Below, piece by piece: positions 7,401-10,435 of a stretch of DNA of 10,435 nt. Position 1 is the first letter of the stretch; each line of letters opens with the position of its first letter. Below the pieces are notes generated by a model. It searched no databases and was not told where the DNA came from. It saw only the letters and a program-made list of their open reading frames with translations. Origin of the DNA: Chloracidobacterium sp. UBA7659 (GTDB lineage: Bacteria > Acidobacteriota > Blastocatellia > Pyrinomonadales > Pyrinomonadaceae). The stretch spans positions 67,793-78,227 of the forward strand of contig DLHV01000071.1 in the NCBI GenBank assembly GCA_002483395.1, written 5' to 3'. A program made the translations under genes and the position numbers.

Positions 7401-7416
7401 TGTGACCAATGTCACC
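7401..7416 (-). promoter_or_regulatory. CRP/FNR-type operator, promoter-distal
   Basis: TGTGACCAATGTCACC on the plus strand; GTGAC-N4-GTCAC is a perfect palindrome. Its centre is 22 bases, about two helical turns, from the proximal operator, so two dimers could bind on one face of the DNA. It overlaps the stop codon of the regulator gene (7412-7414). Confidence 0.6.
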
Positions 7417-8191
7417 CGTGGAAGCCGTTGGACGGGCCGGCCTGAGCGGCCGCGGCAGCGGCCCTTGTTCCCCTTCTGTTTCCGATCGTCCTTTCAAATT
7501 CATGCTTGTCCTTTATGTACAGGTCCGATCCTCTGATCTCGATCAATCCCCGCTCTCGAAAATCCTTCAAAGCCCTGGTGACCGTCTCGCGAGAACTTCC
7601 GATCATTTCCGCTATCTCTTCATGCGAAAACGTGACTTTCATGTGTACCGATCCGTTATTCGAGATCGCGTTCTTGGACCATTCCAAGAGAAGCTTGGCA
7701 AGCTTGTCAGCAACGCAGCTTGACAATCCTATGGCCCGGATCTGGGCATGCGCGGTATTGTACTGACGGCTCAATTGCTGGATCGCATTCATTCCGGCGT
7801 CTGCGTTTTGATTTAGAAAACGGCAAAAATCGGATTTTCCAACGAAATTTACCTGGCATGGTTCGATCGCTTCGGCGGTCGTTTCGTGAACAAAATCCGA
7901 CACGGTCGCACTCAATCCAAGGACCTCGCCGGGAACTGCAACGCGCAGGATCAGGGCCTTTCCGTTACGGGAATGCGTGGTTAGCTTCGCGCGGCCCCGG
8001 CAGAGCATGAAAACGCCCTCCGAGGGTTGGCCTTCGATAAACAGACGGGCTCCTTTAGGATACGAATTCGTGATCTTGATCGCCTTGAAGGACTGAAGTG
8101 CTTTCGCTGACAGGTTGCAAAAAAAATTCGAGTTACTAATATTGCAATTGCTGCAGTCATATTTGATCTTAAAATCGTTGAATAATTTCAT
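7412..8191 (-). CDS. Crp/Fnr-family transcription regulator
   Basis: The product is a 259-residue regulator with an N-terminal cyclic-nucleotide-binding-like beta-roll (about 35-125: PKGARLFIEGQPSEGVFMLCRGRAK, VPGEVLGLSATV), a dimer helix (about 130-172) and a winged helix-turn-helix (about 187-226, FSHEEIAEMIGSSRETVTRAL). The recognition helix has R201, E202 and R206, the pattern by which CRP reads TGTGA. The N-terminus carries C13, C16 and C25, and C112 sits where FNR has its internal ligand, so an oxygen-sensitive 4Fe-4S cluster is plausible. The first three cysteines are spaced C-x2-C-x8-C rather than FNR's C-x2-C-x5-C. The tail (243-259) is Ala/Gly-rich. The ribosome site is weak: GGAGAG lies well before ATG 8191. 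Its position next to two CRP-type operators suggests it controls the cytochrome modules. Family is sure; signal and targets are inferred. Confidence 0.92.
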   Translation of the reverse strand: MKLFNDFKIKYDCSNCNISNSNFFCNLSAKALQSFKAIKITNSYPKGARLFIEGQPSEGVFMLCRGRAKLTTHSRNGKALILRVAVPGEVLGLSATVSDFVHETTAEAIEPCQVNFVGKSDFCRFLNQNADAGMNAIQQLSRQYNTAHAQIRAIGLSSCVADKLAKLLLEWSKNAISNNGSVHMKVTFSHEEIAEMIGSSRETVTRALKDFRERGLIEIRGSDLYIKDKHEFERTIGNRRGTRAAAAAAQAGPSNGFHG

Positions 8192-8266
8192 AAATTACTT
8201 CACTCTCCGATCACAAGCAGCGCAATGACCATGCCGTAACTGCTGGGGCGGAAAAGCCAATAATCT

Positions 8267-8308
8267 ACGAGACGATAGTCGAAGACGAGAGTCTCGTTTC
8301 CGGGAAAC
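8267..8308. repeat. Cluster of short inverted repeats upstream of the regulator
   Basis: The 191-base gap 8192-8382 holds ACGAGAC (8267-8273) facing GTCTCGT (8291-8297) across 17 bases, a smaller palindrome ACGAGAGTCTCGT (8285-8297), and directly after it GTTTCCGGGAAAC (8296-8308). The first two use overlapping bases, so they could form alternative structures. A direct repeat GCGAAATT occurs at 8311 and 8331. The gap must contain any promoter of the regulator, but I see no convincing -35/-10 pair or full CRP-type site in it, and no T-run after the stems. Confidence 0.4.
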
Positions 8309-8382
8309 CCGCGAAATTACCGACCCAATTGCGAAATTCCTCGCGCATTTTCCAGGATGGCTTCCGCATTGCATTCTAATGG

Positions 8383-8718
8383 TCAGCAAGTGTCCTCAAA
8401 GCGTAGTACAGTCGTTTTGCCGTCATTGCCCGTGATGTCAATGCCGTCTTCGTTACCCTCGAGAGAATAATGAATTTTGAGGCCGCGGGCGTTGTTTACC
8501 GAATGAGAGTAACCGCTGAACATGATCTCGATTGACGGCAGCTCACCGTCTACGTCGATATCAAGCCCTTTTAACGGTAAGCCGTCCTCTATCCAATAAT
8601 CGTTAACGACACCACGATCATTTTCAAAAACGCCGAGCCGCGTTCTCCGGCCTGCGTTTTGCTCATTGTAGAATTTTAGAAAAGCCGCCCAGTTATGCCT
8701 TGTCTTGACTGCATTCAT
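8383..8718 (-). CDS. Small DUF5335-like protein of unknown function
   Basis: The product is 111 residues, soluble, with no signal peptide or membrane segment and a single Cys as its last residue. The layout resembles DUF5335: an N-terminal helix with an aromatic pair and basic run (WAAFLKFYNEQNAGRRTRL), a central LPLKGLDIDVDGELPSIEIMFSG, a histidine-bearing segment (YSHSVNNARGLKI), and a closing GNDGKTTVLRFED. I recall the family only by its pattern and know no function for it. ATG 8718 follows the stop of the upstream gene by three bases, and its GAGGTG ribosome site overlaps that stop, so translation is probably coupled. It may act with the CBS-ligase protein. No catalytic motif is visible. 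Confidence 0.75.
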   Translation of the reverse strand: MNAVKTRHNWAAFLKFYNEQNAGRRTRLGVFENDRGVVNDYWIEDGLPLKGLDIDVDGELPSIEIMFSGYSHSVNNARGLKIHYSLEGNEDGIDITGNDGKTTVLRFEDTC

Positions 8719-8721
8719 ATT

Positions 8722-10435
8722 TCACCTCACTGTTTTTTCCATAGCCAAACTGCCGGAGCAGCCGAGTATTTTTTCTTCGAAGAGTTTCGCCGAAACGGTT
8801 AGATAATCGTACGCGGTTACAAGCCCGACCAGCTTTTCGTCCTTTACCACCGGCAGGCAGCCGATGTCTTTTTCACGCATTAGAATAAGGGCGTCTAGTG
8901 CCGATGTGTCCGGTGAAATTGTCATCAGCTCCTGTTTCATGATGTCGCGAACGATGATCTCACCTGTTTTTTCCACCTTGCCGAGAGCGAGAATCTCAAG
9001 CAAGTCGCGGTGCGAAATAATGCCGACCAATTCGCCGTTGTCGTTTTCAACCGGCACATGCCTGACGTGTTTCCAATGCATAAGGCTTGCGGCGAGATCG
9101 ATCACATCTTCGGGCCTGACGGTGAAAAGATCCGTCGACATGAATTGTTCGACCGTCTTGTAATTATCGATCCAGTCGGGCTGGGTCGGAATTTCCGCCA
9201 GTTCCCACTGGTGCAGCGGTAGTAAAGCTTCCTGATTTGTCTTCATAGTAGCCGTTAAGCTTCGCATCCGAACGTTTGCCTTTGCTCGCTTGTCCATGCT
9301 GGCCAGAGAATCGAGCATCCACTGAGAACCGGTCCTTTCAAGCCGTACTCTTTCTTCAAGAATTCCGAGCAGCCGGTCAATGTCCACGGAATCGATCCCG
9401 GCCGTTTCCAAACCGCGCTTGGCTCTCGGCAGCAATTCTTCAAGGATCAGGCGCCCTGCCCGGCGGCTATTTCCGTCGATCCAGATTATTTGGGAGTGCA
9501 GCCCGTAGCGGGCGGCGTTGAAAAAATTGGTTTTGGCACAATCGAACGACATCCTTCGGGTCACATCGCCGAATTCTTCGGGCAGCGCCGTCATTAGTCC
9601 GAGGAAGAAGGCGGCGTTCGCCATCTCGTCGGCAACAGACGGTCCGGCCGGGAGATATCGAGCCTCGATGCGTAAACCCGCGCGGCCGTTTATAACGCCG
9701 TAACACGGCCGGTTCCAGCGCCAGATCGTTCCGTTATGCAGCCGCCAGGCGGAAAGCTCCGGAATGCCGCCGTTCATTAACGTCTCCATTGAATCTTCTT
9801 TAACCGCTTGTGTAAGGAGGATCCGAAATCGCACGACGTCCTCACGCAGGACATCGAGGATCGATCCGTCAACCCATCTTTCGCCGAAGTTAACACGTGC
9901 CGTCTGGCGGCGTTCCTTGTGTATGTGAGACCGCGTGTCGGTCGCGAGCCGGAACAATGCAAGCCGTGTTTCATGCCACAAACGGCGGTTCAACAGGATC
10001 GGCGAATTCACGGCGGGAGCCAGCACCGCGGCTGAAATTGCCTGGGCCCAGTTGTAATACCTTGTAAACTCGCTGGCGCCGACTTGCAAATGTACCTGAA
10101 AACTGGTGTTGCAAAACTCTATGAAGGTGTCCTGAAGCGTCAGTTGAAGCTCGTCCAATCCTTTAATGTGAATAAGGCGATCATCGCCGTGCAGCTTCGT
10201 AACGACCCGGTTTATCTCGTAGTAGCGAGGATTCGGCGTCAGATTCGCCTCGGTTAGGTCGGAGGGCTGGATCGTCGGTAGAATACCGGCGAGTACAACG
10301 CTTGAATTGAATTTGGCGGCCGCTCGCCGCACCATGCCCAGGACCTCGTTAAGTTCGGTTTCCATGTCCAGGAGGCTGGAACCCGCAAAAGCCCGCGGCG
10401 TCAGGTTTGCCTCGAGATTGAAACGTCCGATCTCG
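8722..10435 (-). CDS. Glutamate-cysteine ligase 2-like protein with C-terminal CBS pair (start outside window)
   Basis: The frame is open to the window edge, and its first visible residues, EIGRFNLEANLTP, are typical internal sequence of GCS2 carboxylate-amine ligases. The ATG at 10365 is therefore internal and the N-terminus is missing. Of 570 visible residues, about 1-330 are GCS2-like: NTSFQVHLQVG and NSPILLNRRLW correspond to the substrate-site strands, and RIEARYLPAGPSVADEMANAA to the conserved RxxD-like region. A linker follows, then two CBS domains at about 430-483 (FMSTDLFTV to HRDLLEIL) and 494-553 (VRDIMKQELMTI to YDYLTVSAKL), which usually bind adenosine nucleotides. GCS2 enzymes join glutamate or a similar acid to an amine using ATP; the substrate here cannot be told. 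Adenylate control through the CBS pair is an inference. It ends three bases before the DUF5335-like gene. Confidence 0.8.
   Translation of the reverse strand, partial: EIGRFNLEANLTPRAFAGSSLLDMETELNEVLGMVRRAAAKFNSSVVLAGILPTIQPSDLTEANLTPNPRYYEINRVVTKLHGDDRLIHIKGLDELQLTLQDTFIEFCNTSFQVHLQVGASEFTRYYNWAQAISAAVLAPAVNSPILLNRRLWHETRLALFRLATDTRSHIHKERRQTARVNFGERWVDGSILDVLREDVVRFRILLTQAVKEDSMETLMNGGIPELSAWRLHNGTIWRWNRPCYGVINGRAGLRIEARYLPAGPSVADEMANAAFFLGLMTALPEEFGDVTRRMSFDCAKTNFFNAARYGLHSQIIWIDGNSRRAGRLILEELLPRAKRGLETAGIDSVDIDRLLGILEERVRLERTGSQWMLDSLASMDKRAKANVRMRSLTATMKTNQEALLPLHQWELAEIPTQPDWIDNYKTVEQFMSTDLFTVRPEDVIDLAASLMHWKHVRHVPVENDNGELVGIISHRDLLEILALGKVEKTGEIIVRDIMKQELMTISPDTSALDALILMREKDIGCLPVVKDEKLVGLVTAYDYLTVSAKLFEEKILGCSGSLAMEKTVR
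8723..8728 (-). promoter_or_regulatory. Ribosome binding site overlapping the upstream stop codon
   Basis: GAGGTG four bases before ATG 8718 shares its last two bases with the TGA (8724-8722) of the CBS-ligase gene. This indicates translational coupling of the two genes. Confidence 0.75.

Noticed and set aside
8200..8216. TGTGA half-site (minus strand) before the regulator, as an autoregulatory operator
   Set aside because: The second half reads AGTGA in place of TCACA, so it is not a credible dimer site.
8195..8389. A 64-codon minus-strand open frame filling the gap before the regulator
   Set aside because: It starts at TTG, overlaps the preceding stop, has no good ribosome site and gives an Arg-rich product with no family likeness.
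10363..10365. ATG 10365 as the true start of the ligase-CBS gene
   Set aside because: The same frame remains open to the edge and the upstream residues match GCS2 internal sequence, so the gene continues outside the window.
1..10435. CRISPR array, tRNA, rRNA, transposase or integration site
   Set aside because: I saw no spaced direct-repeat array, no cloverleaf or rRNA-like stretch, and no transposase or integrase motif on either strand.

Overview
The window reads almost entirely from the minus strand and carries a respiratory electron-export locus. Its core is two copies of a two-gene module, a periplasmic decaheme c-type cytochrome (MtrA/DmsE type) followed by an outer-membrane beta-barrel (MtrB/PioB type). 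The source is clearly a Gram-negative (diderm) bacterium. The protein style, moderate GC and gene company fit an Acidobacteriota or similar environmental genome, but this is an impression, because the window holds no taxonomic marker.

Layout in transcription order (high to low coordinates). (1) 10435-8722: the C-terminal 570 residues of a glutamate-cysteine-ligase-2-like protein fused to two CBS domains; its start lies outside the window. (2) 8718-8383: a small DUF5335-like protein, translationally coupled to it. (3) 8382-8192: a non-coding gap rich in short inverted repeats. (4) 8191-7412: a Crp/Fnr-family regulator with FNR-like cysteines and a CRP-like recognition helix. (5) 7416-7285: a control region with two TGTGA-N6-TCACC operators and a -10 element. 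(6) 7284-6274 decaheme cytochrome 2 and 6245-3909 its barrel. (7) 3908-3680: a second control region with one CRP-like operator at the same distance from a -10 element. (8) 3679-2657 decaheme cytochrome 1 and 2640-481 its barrel. (9) 441-283: an apparent C-terminal relic of another outer-membrane barrel, containing a strong hairpin. (10) 261-1: the Tat-signal and membrane-anchor end of a Rieske iron-sulfur protein, running off the window.

Working model: a Rieske/cytochrome b type quinol oxidase begins just downstream of the conduits and could hand electrons to the periplasmic decahemes, which pass them through the barrels across the outer membrane, or the reverse if the cell oxidises an external donor. 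No extracellular multiheme cytochrome (MtrC/OmcA type) and no CymA-like quinol dehydrogenase is encoded here. The adjacent Crp/Fnr regulator is the natural candidate to switch on both modules through matched class-II-like promoters. The most notable results are this promoter match, the mixed FNR/CRP character of the regulator, the unusually conserved 5' ends of the two cytochrome genes, and the barrel relic before the Rieske gene.
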